From: JBDNDK01 sp046719185
GTDB taxonomy: Bacteria > Armatimonadota > UBA5829
NCBI GenBank assembly: GCA_046719185.1
Contig: JBDNDK010000052.1
Location: 1 to 13,369 of the forward strand
DNA: 13,369 nucleotides
Direction of reading: 5' to 3'
Both the position numbers and the translations under genes were made by a program. The notes below the pieces were generated by a model. The model had not been told where the DNA came from and ran no database searches. It was given only the letters and a program-made list of their open reading frames with translations. Every line of letters starts with the position of its first letter. Position 1 is the first letter of the stretch. Below, piece by piece: positions 1-7,820 of this stretch.

Positions 1-1
1 G

Positions 2-160
2 ATCTAAGGACTTGAGGATACAGTCAGAAGTCCTATATATGCAACAGCAATTGGTCTTATAATGTTTGCAAAAAAACAGCATTTTAACTTGCATGATGAT
101 GGAAAAGGGGTTACACTAAAGAAGGGTGTTCAAGAACTCATAAAAAGATTGTTTGGATAG
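2..160 (+). CDS. ftsA: FtsA C-terminal fragment (cell division actin-like protein), 5' truncated
   Basis: This frame encodes the tail of FtsA, the actin-like protein that tethers FtsZ filaments to the membrane. The stretch RSPIYATAIGLIMFAKK is the typical last part of the FtsA ATPase fold. The end, GVQELIKRLFG then TAG, looks like the amphipathic membrane-targeting helix that closes FtsA proteins. Position directly upstream of ftsZ on the same strand fits the standard ftsA-ftsZ order. The upstream part lies outside the window. An in-frame TAA occupies 5-7, where FtsA homologues usually read through (a residue such as Tyr followed by GLED). It may be a base error at the sequence edge or a real lesion. 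The clean, in-frame coding is 8-160. The family call is confident; the state of the gene is not known. Confidence 0.8.
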
Positions 161-210
161 ATAAGTCAGGAAGGCTGCCTATTCAAGCATACAACTATTT
201 ATAACTTATC
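160..210 (+). repeat. ftsA-ftsZ intergenic inverted repeat
   Basis: GATAAGT at 160-166 and ACTTATC at 204-210 are perfect complements with a loop of 37 bases, ending three bases before the ftsZ ribosome binding site. It could fold in the leader and modulate ftsZ translation, but a seven-base stem with a long loop is weak evidence and may be chance. Confidence 0.25.
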
Positions 211-212
211 TG

Positions 213-222
213 AGGAGAGGAG
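213..222 (+). promoter_or_regulatory. ribosome binding site of ftsZ
   Basis: The purine-rich AGGAGAGGAG lies 8 bases before the ATG at 231. It is a strong Shine-Dalgarno sequence and fixes the ftsZ start. Confidence 0.8.
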
Positions 223-230
223 CTTGTTCA

Positions 231-1340
231 ATGGCAAATGGAACGGATGACAGAATTGCAAAGATCAAGGTAATTGGTGTTGGCGGTGGCGGTATGAATG
301 CTGTCAACAGAATGATTGAGGCTGGTGTTCAAAATGTAGATTTTATCGCAATGAACACTGATGTTCATGTTTTGAAACTGTCAAATGCAGAAACAACACT
401 TCAAATTGGCACCAATCTTACTTCAGGCCTTGGTGCTGGAGGAAATCCTGATATTGGAAGAGATTCTGCTGAAGAGAGCAGGCAGGATATCCGTAGAGTA
501 GTTGATGGTGCTGATATGGTTTTTGTTGCTGCAGGAATGGGTGGAGGCACTGGCACGGGTGCTGCTCCTGTGGTAGCTGAAATTGCAAGAGAAGCAGGTG
601 CATTGACTGTTGCTGTTGTAACTAAACCATTTACATTTGAAGGCACTAAGAGAGCAAAATGTGCTGAAGCTGGAATTGCAGAACTCACACAAAGTGTAGA
701 TACATTAATTACTGTTCCAAATGATAGGCTCCTTAATGTAGTTGATAAAAAGGCACCTCTAACAGAAGCATTCAAGGTTGCTGATGATGTGTTAAGACAA
801 GGTGTGCAGGGTATTAGCGACATCATATTAGTTCCGGGTTTAATAAATGTTGACTTCTCAGATGTAAAATCTATAATGATGAATCAAGGTACCGCATTAA
901 TGGGTATTGGTGTGGCTTCTGGAGATAATAGAGCTACACAAGCTGCTGAAATTGCATGTGCAAACCCATTGGTTGAAACAAATATTGAAGGTGCAAAAGG
1001 TATATTATTAAATATAACTGGTGGAACTGACTTAGCTCTTTCTGAAGTATATGAGGCTGCTGAAGTCCTTAATAAAGCATGTGATTCTGAAGATGTTAAT
1101 ATTATCTTTGGTGCTGTTATTGATCCAGAGCTTGATGGAAAAATTAAAATTACTGTACTTGCTACTGGTTTTGATGGGGCACAAATATTTGACCCTGTTC
1201 ATGTGCATTCAAAGAATGCAGAAGCCCAGGAAGATGGAGTTCTAATGAGCTCTAGAAGAACAGTTAAGAGTGATGAAGAAATTTTGAATGGTGATGATCC
1301 ACTGGATATACCAGCATTTCTTAGAAATAACAGAAGATAG
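231..1340 (+). CDS. ftsZ: cell division protein FtsZ
   Basis: Encodes FtsZ, the tubulin-like GTPase that polymerises at mid-cell and forms the Z ring. The protein has 369 residues, usual for the family. The nucleotide-binding glycine loop GVGGGGMNAVN is at residues 16-26, followed by NTD at 42-44. The tubulin signature GGGTGTG is at 104-110. The T7 synergy loop is intact: N206, D208 and D211 in NVDFSDVK provide the residues that complete the GTPase site of the neighbouring subunit. After the globular domain (to about residue 320) a short variable linker leads to the conserved C-terminal peptide DIPAFLRNNRR, which binds FtsA and other partners. The start is set by the strong ribosome binding site. 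The gene follows ftsA after a 70-base gap and ends before a strong terminator. Nothing in the sequence suggests it is damaged. Confidence 0.98.
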   Translation: MANGTDDRIAKIKVIGVGGGGMNAVNRMIEAGVQNVDFIAMNTDVHVLKLSNAETTLQIGTNLTSGLGAGGNPDIGRDSAEESRQDIRRVVDGADMVFVAAGMGGGTGTGAAPVVAEIAREAGALTVAVVTKPFTFEGTKRAKCAEAGIAELTQSVDTLITVPNDRLLNVVDKKAPLTEAFKVADDVLRQGVQGISDIILVPGLINVDFSDVKSIMMNQGTALMGIGVASGDNRATQAAEIACANPLVETNIEGAKGILLNITGGTDLALSEVYEAAEVLNKACDSEDVNIIFGAVIDPELDGKIKITVLATGFDGAQIFDPVHVHSKNAEAQEDGVLMSSRRTVKSDEEILNGDDPLDIPAFLRNNRR

Positions 1341-1381
1341 TAAAAGTAATATAATATAAAAATAAATAATAAAAGTATATT

Positions 1382-1413
1382 GTGCATCAGATTCTTTGAT
1401 GCACTATTTTTTT
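1382..1413 (+). terminator. rho-independent terminator after ftsZ
   Basis: GTGCATCA (1382-1389) and TGATGCAC (1397-1404) form a perfect 8-bp stem with a 7-base loop. It is followed by TA and seven T residues (1407-1413). It lies 42 bases after the ftsZ stop and separates ftsZ from the convergent dnaB. On the minus strand the bases after the stem are less T-rich, so action on dnaB transcripts is possible but weaker. Confidence 0.85.
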
Positions 1414-1527
1414 AGTACTATGATATATTTTTAATGCCTATAATAATTAAATTAAGTTTCATATGTGTTTTGAGTTTAGTTGTAGAAAAATAATTTTGAT
1501 ATTGCACAGAATATATATAGTTATGAA

Positions 1528-2934
1528 TTAATTTTCATACACATTTGTTTCAGCTAGGTTTTCAAAAGAGGCGAAATCTTTTATGAATCCTAGCTTCACA
1601 ATTCCTGTTGGTCCATTTCTATGTTTAGCTATGATCAATTCAATTGTTTCCATATTATAATTTCCATCTATATATGAAGATGAACTGTATTCAGATTCTT
1701 GCTGTGAATCATCAATTTCTTCTTTCTTATCATAATATTCTTTTCTATAGAGCATCATTACAATGTCTGCCTCAGCTTCAATTGAACCGGATTCTCTAAG
1801 GTCTGATAACATTGGTCTTTTATCTTCTCTCTTTTCAACAGCCCTACTCAGCTGTGATAGAGCTAATACCGGCACATGCAACTCTTTTGCAAGACTTTTT
1901 AGCCCTCTTGCAATTTCTGATATTTCCTGCACTCTATTTTCAGATTTTTTGTGAGAACTCATTAGCTGAAGGTAATCTACTACAATTAATCCAAGTTCGC
2001 CTTGTTCTGATTTTAATCTTCTGCATTTGGATCTCATTGTTGTTGCATTTATATCAGATGTATCATCAATAAAAATTGGCACTTGATACAGTGTATTTGC
2101 GGCAGTCGCAAGTCTATCCCATTCTGATTCTTGAAAAAAACCTGTTCTCAATCTATGTGCATTTGCTCTTGCAATTGTGCACATCATTCTTTCAACCAAT
2201 TGGTCCGCAGACATTTCAAGACTAAATATTACAGTTGGTTTTTTTGAAGTTTTTGCAGCATTTAATCCCATATTAAGGGCTAGTGCTGTTTTTCCTACTG
2301 ATGGTCTTGCTGCAAGAATTATTAGTTCATTGGGTTGCAGACCAGCAGTTATTTGGTCAATTTTCGTAAAACCAGTTGGTGTACCAGATGGAACTCCTCT
2401 TTCTCTATATCTTGTATCAATGTAATCCCATCTATCCATTACAAGGTTTTTTATTGATTGAAAGTCTTTACCAATTCTTCTTTGTCCAACTTCAAAAATT
2501 ATCTGTTCTGCTTTGCTAGTAACATCATCGATATTTTCATCATCTAAATGGGCTAGTCCCATTATTTCAGTGCCTGCAGCTATAAGTTTTCTAAGGATTG
2601 ATTTCCTTTCAACTATTTGTGCATAATATGCTACATTTGATGCAGACGGCACAGTTTCAACTAATGAGATTAAATATTCAATTCCACCACATTCTTCCAA
2701 TTTTCCTTTTTTTTGCAGCTCTTCTTGAAGAGTGATTGGGTCAACAGGTGAGTCTTTTTCTGCTAATGAACATAATGCGTCAAAAATTATTTGGTGGGCT
2801 GGTCTATAAAAATCTTCAGCTCTTAAAAATTCTGTAGCTCTATCTATTGCATTTCTATCGAGCATCATTGCACCTAATGTTGATTGCTCAGCTTCGATAT
2901 TTTGTGGTGGTAATCTATCCATAGAAATAGCCAT
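1528..2934 (-). CDS. dnaB: replicative DNA helicase DnaB
   Basis: Encodes the hexameric ATP-dependent 5'-3' helicase that unwinds DNA at the replication fork and recruits primase. At 468 residues it is within the usual size and shows no intein. The N-terminal collar domain spans about 8-110 and opens with the typical LPPQNIEAEQSTLGAMM. The RecA-like domain follows: Walker A ARPSVGKT at 209-216, Walker B LIVVDYLQL at 316-324, the H4 segment DLRESGSIEAEAD at 378-390 and the arginine-finger region KHRNGPTG at 437-444. The stretch about 402-428 between H4 and the finger is rich in Asp, Glu, Gln and Ser and looks longer than in most DnaB proteins. The start ATG is preceded by GGAGTGAG at 2937-2944, and a TATAAT-like box lies at 2962-2967. 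The gene converges on ftsZ and follows the terminator of the ABC operon. Confidence 0.97.
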   Translation of the reverse strand: MAISMDRLPPQNIEAEQSTLGAMMLDRNAIDRATEFLRAEDFYRPAHQIIFDALCSLAEKDSPVDPITLQEELQKKGKLEECGGIEYLISLVETVPSASNVAYYAQIVERKSILRKLIAAGTEIMGLAHLDDENIDDVTSKAEQIIFEVGQRRIGKDFQSIKNLVMDRWDYIDTRYRERGVPSGTPTGFTKIDQITAGLQPNELIILAARPSVGKTALALNMGLNAAKTSKKPTVIFSLEMSADQLVERMMCTIARANAHRLRTGFFQESEWDRLATAANTLYQVPIFIDDTSDINATTMRSKCRRLKSEQGELGLIVVDYLQLMSSHKKSENRVQEISEIARGLKSLAKELHVPVLALSQLSRAVEKREDKRPMLSDLRESGSIEAEADIVMMLYRKEYYDKKEEIDDSQQESEYSSSSYIDGNYNMETIELIIAKHRNGPTGIVKLGFIKDFASFENLAETNVYEN

Positions 2935-2936
2935 TT

Positions 2937-2967
2937 CTCACTCCATAAATTTGTTATTGATATTATA
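2937..2967 (-). promoter_or_regulatory. dnaB ribosome binding site and candidate -10 box
   Basis: On the minus strand GGAGTGAG (2937-2944) sits two bases before the dnaB ATG. A perfect TATAAT occupies 2962-2967, giving a leader of about 20 bases. I see no good -35 box at the right distance, since the upstream bases are the terminator T-tract, so the promoter is tentative while the ribosome binding site is firm. Confidence 0.5.
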
Positions 2968-2979
2968 ACTCAAAAATTC

Positions 2980-3029
2980 AAAAGAAAAGGCTGCTTCCAA
3001 AATATTTCACTAGATTATGGAAACAGCCT
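2980..3029 (-). terminator. rho-independent terminator of the ABC/TPR operon
   Basis: AGGCTGCTTCCA (2988-2999) pairs with TGGAAACAGCCT (3018-3029) with a single mismatch and an 18-base loop. Read on the minus strand the stem is followed by TTTTCTTTT. It lies 26 bases beyond the stop of the 495-residue gene and before dnaB, so it closes the three-gene operon upstream. Confidence 0.75.
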
Positions 3030-3054
3030 AATTTTAATTAATATATTATTTTAT

Positions 3055-4542
3055 CTAGAGTATTTCATCTCTATGTATTATAAATTCTTTTTTTAATACA
3101 TTAAAACCAGGAAGGAAGTTTTTATCTAAATGTGGGTCTTGCAGAGCTTCTCCAAGAAAACCTATTCTGTCTTGTATAAAATCTGGGGCACATGGATCTC
3201 TGGGAATATAATAAACTTCTAATCTGTATTTATCGCTATTGAATGGATAAAAAGCTGTATCAGAAAAATCAATTACATCATTAAACTGACCACCAGAGAC
3301 ATAAAGAGTATCCCATTGCACTGTTTGTGTTCTGTCAATTTGATATGAAAAAGATTTTGGATTTGGTAATTCATAATCAAAATCTGTAAGTTTCCATATA
3401 ACTCTTGAGCCATCTCTCCATTGAACTCTCATTTCAGCAGATTGCTTTTGATTATCTGAATACCAATTTGTTATTGCTTCAGAGACCATATCTTTGTATT
3501 CTTCAGCATTAACAAGATTAATTTTACCTTTGATTTCAAGTTTTCTAGGACCAACTCTTCTCCATTGCACAGTAAATCCTGCATCTAGAGGTTTTTGGGC
3601 ATCTCCAATAAATCCGCCTTGAGCTAGTCTTTTTTCATAATCAGCTTTAGCTCTTTTGTAAGCTTTTTTTTCTTCTGATACATTTGGTGATGCGTTTTTT
3701 TCTATTACTCTCTCAAAAACTTCAAGCCCTTTTCTATAGGCATCCATATCACCATATCTGTATGCAATTCTTAGATATAATAAACTAAGGTTTCTATCTA
3801 TAACAGAAAAAGAAGATTGATCTACAAAAAGCCTTTTTCCTTCTGATGAGTTTATTAATTCTTTAGTTCTTTTTGTAGCTTTTTCCCAATGTTCTATGGC
3901 TTTGTCTAGCTTGCCAACCTTAACATATTGATGTGCTAACATTCTATCAACAAAATCTGGTCTTGCTCTTTTTTCACCAGTATTTGGGTCAAAACCTTCT
4001 TTTGCGACTGCAATTTCCATATATTTCAAGCCTGTCTCAAAATCATATAGTTTTTTGTTGTAATGTGTCCATGCTAAATCAAAATACAAATCCCACTGAT
4101 CTGGATTATTTGCAATACCTTCTTTTAGAAGAGCAATAGAGCTTGGAATATATCTCTTGTCTGATATTGAATTATTATCTACAAAATTATAATCAAGATG
4201 CCAAGCTCCTGTAGAGAAAACATCAATATTATGTGGGTCAAGCCAAGTAACTGCTCTTACAATTGGAACAATTGATTCAAAGTCACCTTTATGGAAAAAG
4301 TCATCAGCTCTCACCCATAATGCTCCAGCAACAACTTCTTTAAATCCAGATAGAGTTGCAACTAAAAATTGTGCTGGGAGCTGAGCCATCAAATCAGAAG
4401 TATGCTCAGTTTGAGTTTTAGACCTTCCAAATTCAATCATCTTCAATTGAATTGGATCTGCTTTACTTTGAAAATAAAAAAGGCAAAAAACAAAAATTAT
4501 AAGCAAAAACCATGTTTGAGTTTTTACATATTTCATAATCAT
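3055..4542 (-). CDS. membrane-anchored TPR-like protein, third gene of an ABC transporter operon
   Basis: A 495-residue protein of unknown function. Residues 11-25 form one hydrophobic segment preceded by a positively charged start (MIMKYVKTQTW), so it is either a signal anchor or an uncleaved signal peptide, with the rest outside the cytoplasm. Residues about 55-310 are helical and repeat-like, with TPR-type stretches such as ALWVRADDFFHKGDF (74-88), DLYFDLAWTHYNKK (151-164) and a helix near 200-225 (KLDKAIEHWEKA). The last about 170 residues look beta-rich, with many aromatic residues, and match no domain I recognise. Its ATG overlaps the permease stop in ATGA, with GGAAAGAGG just upstream, so translation is coupled. 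The context suggests it serves the transporter, perhaps as an extracytoplasmic partner or scaffold; that is inference. Similar TPR proteins next to ABC-2 genes occur in some poorly studied phyla, as far as I recall. Confidence 0.8.
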   Translation of the reverse strand: MIMKYVKTQTWFLLIIFVFCLFYFQSKADPIQLKMIEFGRSKTQTEHTSDLMAQLPAQFLVATLSGFKEVVAGALWVRADDFFHKGDFESIVPIVRAVTWLDPHNIDVFSTGAWHLDYNFVDNNSISDKRYIPSSIALLKEGIANNPDQWDLYFDLAWTHYNKKLYDFETGLKYMEIAVAKEGFDPNTGEKRARPDFVDRMLAHQYVKVGKLDKAIEHWEKATKRTKELINSSEGKRLFVDQSSFSVIDRNLSLLYLRIAYRYGDMDAYRKGLEVFERVIEKNASPNVSEEKKAYKRAKADYEKRLAQGGFIGDAQKPLDAGFTVQWRRVGPRKLEIKGKINLVNAEEYKDMVSEAITNWYSDNQKQSAEMRVQWRDGSRVIWKLTDFDYELPNPKSFSYQIDRTQTVQWDTLYVSGGQFNDVIDFSDTAFYPFNSDKYRLEVYYIPRDPCAPDFIQDRIGFLGEALQDPHLDKNFLPGFNVLKKEFIIHRDEIL

Positions 4543-5405
4543 ACCTCTTTCCTTTCAAAGAGGATAACAGCAATCACCATCATAATCAAGGAATACATCA
4601 ATGAATATCCAAGTATCTGAATTGTATACATACCAGGATCAGCTATAGGATTAGGATATACTAAACTATTTGTAACTTGATATTTATCAAAATTAGGTAC
4701 AACAAGATGAATTATTCTATAAAGTGCTGTTCTATATACACCTGCCTGCTCACTCCTTGCAATGGTTTCAGTTAGTGAGGCAAACAATCCTACTATGTAT
4801 ATGCCACCACCCATAAAAAAGTTTACTGTAGGTGTCAGAAATATAGAAAACAAAAGCACAATCGAGCTTAATACTAAAAATTGGAGATATGTTAATATAA
4901 CTCCATATACCATATTTATATCAAATAATGAAACTGTGCTCTTTGCAATCTCACCCATTTGTTGTGGATTCATTCCTTCGGGCAGTTTTGGTTGTATTCC
5001 TGCCGCTTTTATTGCAACCATTATGATAAACACTATTCCCATTAATCCAATGTTAAGACCAAGTGTTAAAGCTGCACCAATAAATTTACCAATTATAAAT
5101 TCATATCTATTAACTGGTTTTGATAGTATAGTGTATATTGTTCTTCTTTCAACTTCTGTTGGTATTATTGACACTCCCATAACAAGAGTAATCAAAAGAC
5201 CAGCAAGCCACATCATTCCCAAACCAAAGTTTTTTACCATTCTTAGATCAACTTCTCCACCACCTCTTGTAGAAAATGCAAGAGTGCCAGAAAAAGTATA
5301 TGAAAGAACTATAAGACCAATTGCAACAACAAGAAAGATTTGCAGCACTTTCTTCCTCATTGCATCACCCAATGTAGTTTTTGCTATTGCCCAAATAACC
5401 ATCAT
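4539..5405 (-). CDS. ABC-2 type transporter permease
   Basis: Encodes a 288-residue integral membrane protein, the usual size for an ABC-2 family permease. About six hydrophobic segments can be seen: residues ~20-41, ~53-76, ~108-132, ~168-192, ~194-213 and ~267-284. The conserved cytoplasmic segment PTEVERRTIYTILSKPVNRYEFIIGK, residues about 77-103, is the family's hallmark coupling region that contacts the ATPase; it is typical of permeases paired with NatA/CcmA-like ATPases. The N-terminus (AIAKTTLGDAMRKKVL) is the usual cytoplasmic lead-in helix. The start ATG overlaps the ATPase stop codon by four bases and the stop overlaps the next start by four bases, so all three proteins are made together. 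The likely role is export or extrusion of an unknown substrate. It could also act on membrane lipids or envelope proteins, and the sequence does not decide. Confidence 0.9.
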   Translation of the reverse strand: MMVIWAIAKTTLGDAMRKKVLQIFLVVAIGLIVLSYTFSGTLAFSTRGGGEVDLRMVKNFGLGMMWLAGLLITLVMGVSIIPTEVERRTIYTILSKPVNRYEFIIGKFIGAALTLGLNIGLMGIVFIIMVAIKAAGIQPKLPEGMNPQQMGEIAKSTVSLFDINMVYGVILTYLQFLVLSSIVLLFSIFLTPTVNFFMGGGIYIVGLFASLTETIARSEQAGVYRTALYRIIHLVVPNFDKYQVTNSLVYPNPIADPGMYTIQILGYSLMYSLIMMVIAVILFERKEV

Positions 5406-6322
5406 TTCTTCACCTCTCTTACTGTCTCTACAAAGAGGTCTTCTAATGTTTGCCTCTGAGGCAATACAGAAACTAGGGTTGATTTATTTCTAGCAATATC
5501 TAGTATTGTTCTCAAATTCTCTTCTGAATCTGTATATATTTTCATTTGTTCATTATCCTGAGAAACTCTTTCTGAGTAATTTTTAACTCCATCTATTATG
5601 CTTTCATCAGCATGAAGTAAAGTGATAACAATTCTTCCAGATCTTAATAAGTCATCCATTGTACCTATTTTGACCAGTTCACCCCTGTTTATGATAGCCA
5701 CTCTGTCACACACACTTTCCACATCTGAAAGTTGATGAGAGCTCAAAAATACAGTTTTACCTTGTTTTTTTAATGAGAAAATAAGATCCAGAATGTCTTT
5801 GTGTGCAATTGGATCAAGTCCTGAAGTTGGTTCATCATAAAATAGTAAATCAGGATCATTTATCAAAGATTGAGCTATTCCAATTCTTTGAAGCATACCT
5901 TTTGAATACTGTCTTAATGATCTGTCACCGTCCTTCTCAAGACCAACTTGATTAAGCAGAAATTCGATTTTTTCTTTCTTTTCATTTTTTTTCAGTTTGA
6001 ATAAACTGCAATAGAAATCTAATATTTCTTTTCCTGTCATATGCTCATAAAAATATGGTGTTTCTGGAAGATAACTGATGGAATTTTTAGTTTCAATATC
6101 TCCAGCTGGTTTTCCTAGAACAGTAGCTTCACCAGCGGATGGAAAAATCAAACCTAAAAGCATTTTTATTGTTGTTGTCTTGCCAGCTCCATTTGGTCCT
6201 ATAAAACCAAATATTTCGCCTTCTTGCACTTCAAAGCTAATATCATTTACAGCTGTTACCGTATCACTCAGCTTTCCTTTATATACCTTTTTTAGGTTCT
6301 TTATTGTTATAGCAGATGCCAA
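5402..6322 (-). CDS. ABC transporter ATP-binding protein (ABC-2 exporter type), TTG start
   Basis: Encodes the 306-residue ATPase of an ABC-2 type exporter. Motifs in order: Walker A GPNGAGKTT at 42-50; a YLPE segment at 84-87, where the Q-loop Gln is Glu as in many CcmA/NatA-like ATPases; signature YSKGMLQR at 139-146; Walker B and D-loop LLFYDEPTSGLD at 159-170; H-loop His196 in SSHQLSD. The last about 80 residues form the accessory C-terminal domain common in this subgroup. The start is TTG, not ATG: AGGAGGA at 6328-6334 lies five bases upstream and no in-frame ATG precedes the conserved start. The stop overlaps the permease start (ATGA). The substrate cannot be read from the sequence. Transcription probably starts from the promoter at 6416-6445. 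Confidence 0.95.
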   Translation of the reverse strand: MASAITIKNLKKVYKGKLSDTVTAVNDISFEVQEGEIFGFIGPNGAGKTTTIKMLLGLIFPSAGEATVLGKPAGDIETKNSISYLPETPYFYEHMTGKEILDFYCSLFKLKKNEKKEKIEFLLNQVGLEKDGDRSLRQYSKGMLQRIGIAQSLINDPDLLFYDEPTSGLDPIAHKDILDLIFSLKKQGKTVFLSSHQLSDVESVCDRVAIINRGELVKIGTMDDLLRSGRIVITLLHADESIIDGVKNYSERVSQDNEQMKIYTDSEENLRTILDIARNKSTLVSVLPQRQTLEDLFVETVREVKK

Positions 6323-6511
6323 TATAATCCTCCTGATTGTTCAAATAAACAATTGGCTTGTTAGTTAACAATTAACTAGACGATAAAATGAAGAAATTAG
6401 ATTACTAACCAAGCTAGTATATAACTCTGGCAACTATCAAGTCAAATCTTTACATATAATATGTGATGTGACAAACTTCATAAATTAAATTTAGAATAGG
6501 GAATAGTAGAT
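6323..6511. promoter_or_regulatory. divergent intergenic region with a minus-strand promoter and inverted repeats
   Basis: On the minus strand TTGACT (6440-6445) and TATACT (6416-6421) are separated by 18 bases, a good sigma70-like promoter for the ABC operon with a leader of nearly 90 bases. Several inverted repeats lie at and downstream of that promoter. TAGTTAA (6362-6368) and TTAACTA (6372-6378) form a perfect pair around CAA. TTGTTA/TAACAA is nested at 6358-6371. TTGTT and AACAA pair at 6338-6353. ACTAACCAAG (6404-6413) is a near complement of CTTGTTAGT at 6358-6366. These could be operators of a repressor such as a MarR or TetR family protein, or leader hairpins. On the plus strand only a TATAAT (6455-6460) without a -35 box is seen for the beta-helix gene. 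Confidence 0.6.
6328..6334 (-). promoter_or_regulatory. ribosome binding site that decides the TTG start of the ABC ATPase
   Basis: AGGAGGA on the minus strand is followed by five bases and then TTG at 6322. It is a full-strength Shine-Dalgarno sequence and is the main reason for choosing a TTG start. Confidence 0.8.
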
Positions 6512-7790
6512 ATGAATATAAATGCAATATTTTTATTCTTACTTACGACTTTCGTCGTATGTTTGAATGCACTTGCAATTGAATTAAATGTAATGGATTT
6601 TGGTGCAAAGGCAGATGGAATAACTGATGACACGGATGCATTTAATAATGCACTGCAGGAAGCAGCAAAAACTCATGGAAGCACAGTGCATGCTCCAGCT
6701 GGAAAGTATCATATTGCTGGCAAAGTTGTAGTTCCATTTTATACTACATTAAAAGGCGACTATTTAGGTCCGGGTAAGTATGAAGATGGTACAATACTTC
6801 TAGCGACTGGTTTCAAAGGTATGGATGATGGAGGAAAATGCTGTTTAGCGACTGCAGGTAGAGCAACAATTAGGGGGTATTAGAATAGATTATCCTGAGC
6901 AGGATGTTAATGCAGAAGAACCAATAGTATATCCTTATGCAATTGTTGCATCTGGTGATTCAAAAGTGGAGGATGTTTTTCTCCTTAATCCATACAAAGG
7001 GATTAAAATAGTTAATTCTCCAAATGTGCTTATAAGAAATGTTTATGGTCAGCCTCTAAAGGTTGGTATTACTGTTGATTATTGTTGTGACATTTGCAGA
7101 ATTGAAAATGTGCATTGGAATTTATATTTCACAGGTTTGGATACTCCACTTACAAGATGGTTCAGAGAAAATTCAACAGCATTTGAATTTGGCAGAACAG
7201 ATTGGCAATATTGCACAAACCTTTTTTCATACGGATACAATAAATGTTTTAGAATGTATAAGGCACCAGATCACCCAATAGAAGGTGAAGCTGGCGGCGG
7301 TCCTCCAAATGGTAGTTTTGTGACCTGTAGTGCAGATGCCTGCAATTATGGTGTTGATGTTGAGGATTGTTCTGTTTTTGGAATAAATTTCACTACAAGT
7401 ATGTTTTTCCATTTCCAAAGCCATATAGAATGGGGGTAAGACTGCATGAAACAAATACGGGAGTTATAACATTCACAAATTGTGGTTGGTGGGGTGTTGC
7501 ATCAAACATTGCGGAGGTTAATGCCGGTATTTTAAATGAATTCATGCAATTTTGTTAATTGGGATATCAACAACACTGGAGACCCTGCGTTTCTATTAAG
7601 AAATGGTTTGCTCAACGTTAGTTCATGCACATTCAGCCGTGATGGCGAAATTTTGCATCATTATCAGGAGATGATTCAAAAGCAATTTTTATTGGAAATA
7701 TAGGAAAAAAAATTAATAGTAGAGAGCAGTATAAAAGAAAGAGCAATTTTTTCTAATAATATTCCAAATATTGAAGTAGAAGAAAAATAA
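6512..7790 (+). pseudogene. pectate-lyase-superfamily beta-helix protein, broken by about five frameshifts
   Basis: Reassembled from three frames, this is a protein of about 425 residues. It has a signal peptide (residues 1-22, ending NALA) followed by the opening VMDFGAKADGITDDTDAF, the hallmark of the pectate lyase 3 / parallel beta-helix superfamily that cleaves or binds polysaccharides. Frame breaks can be placed at 6873-6877 (five G; one fewer restores TIRGIRIDYPEQ), 7432-7436 (five G), about 7534-7536 (AAA), about 7650-7660, and 7705-7712 (eight A; seven restores the frame through IVESSIKERAIFSNN to the TAA at 7788-7790). Coding resumes with sensible beta-helix sequence after each break, for example CNFVNWDINNTGDPAFLLRN. 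Four of five breaks are at homopolymers, so sequencing error must be considered, yet neighbouring long genes are clean. The exact substrate is unknown. Confidence 0.8.
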
Positions 7791-7795
7791 AAAAA

Positions 7796-7820
7796 AGGCT
7801 GTCATTATTATAGACAGCCT
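7796..7820 (-). terminator. rho-independent terminator between convergent genes
   Basis: AGGCTGTC (7796-7803) and GACAGCCT (7813-7820) form a perfect 8-bp stem with a 9-base loop. On the minus strand the stem is followed by a T-rich run (complement of the A-run at 7781-7796), so it terminates the glycosidase transcription unit. It may also work weakly on the plus strand for the beta-helix gene, whose stop is six bases before it. The stem sequence shares AGGCTG/CAGCCT with the terminator at 2988-3029. Confidence 0.8.

Noticed and set aside
401..826. Open frames antisense to ftsZ
   Set aside because: They mirror the glycine- and alanine-rich FtsZ coding sequence, with low-complexity translations and no start signals.
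4762..5493. 243-codon open frame on the plus strand opposite the permease
   Set aside because: It lies antisense to the permease and ATPase start, which have clear motifs and coupled starts. It has no ribosome binding site or recognisable motif and is a shadow of the coding strand.
6873..7712. Programmed ribosomal frameshifting in the beta-helix gene
   Set aside because: Five shifts in differing directions, not all at slippery sequences and without supporting hairpins, are not compatible with programmed frameshifting in one gene.
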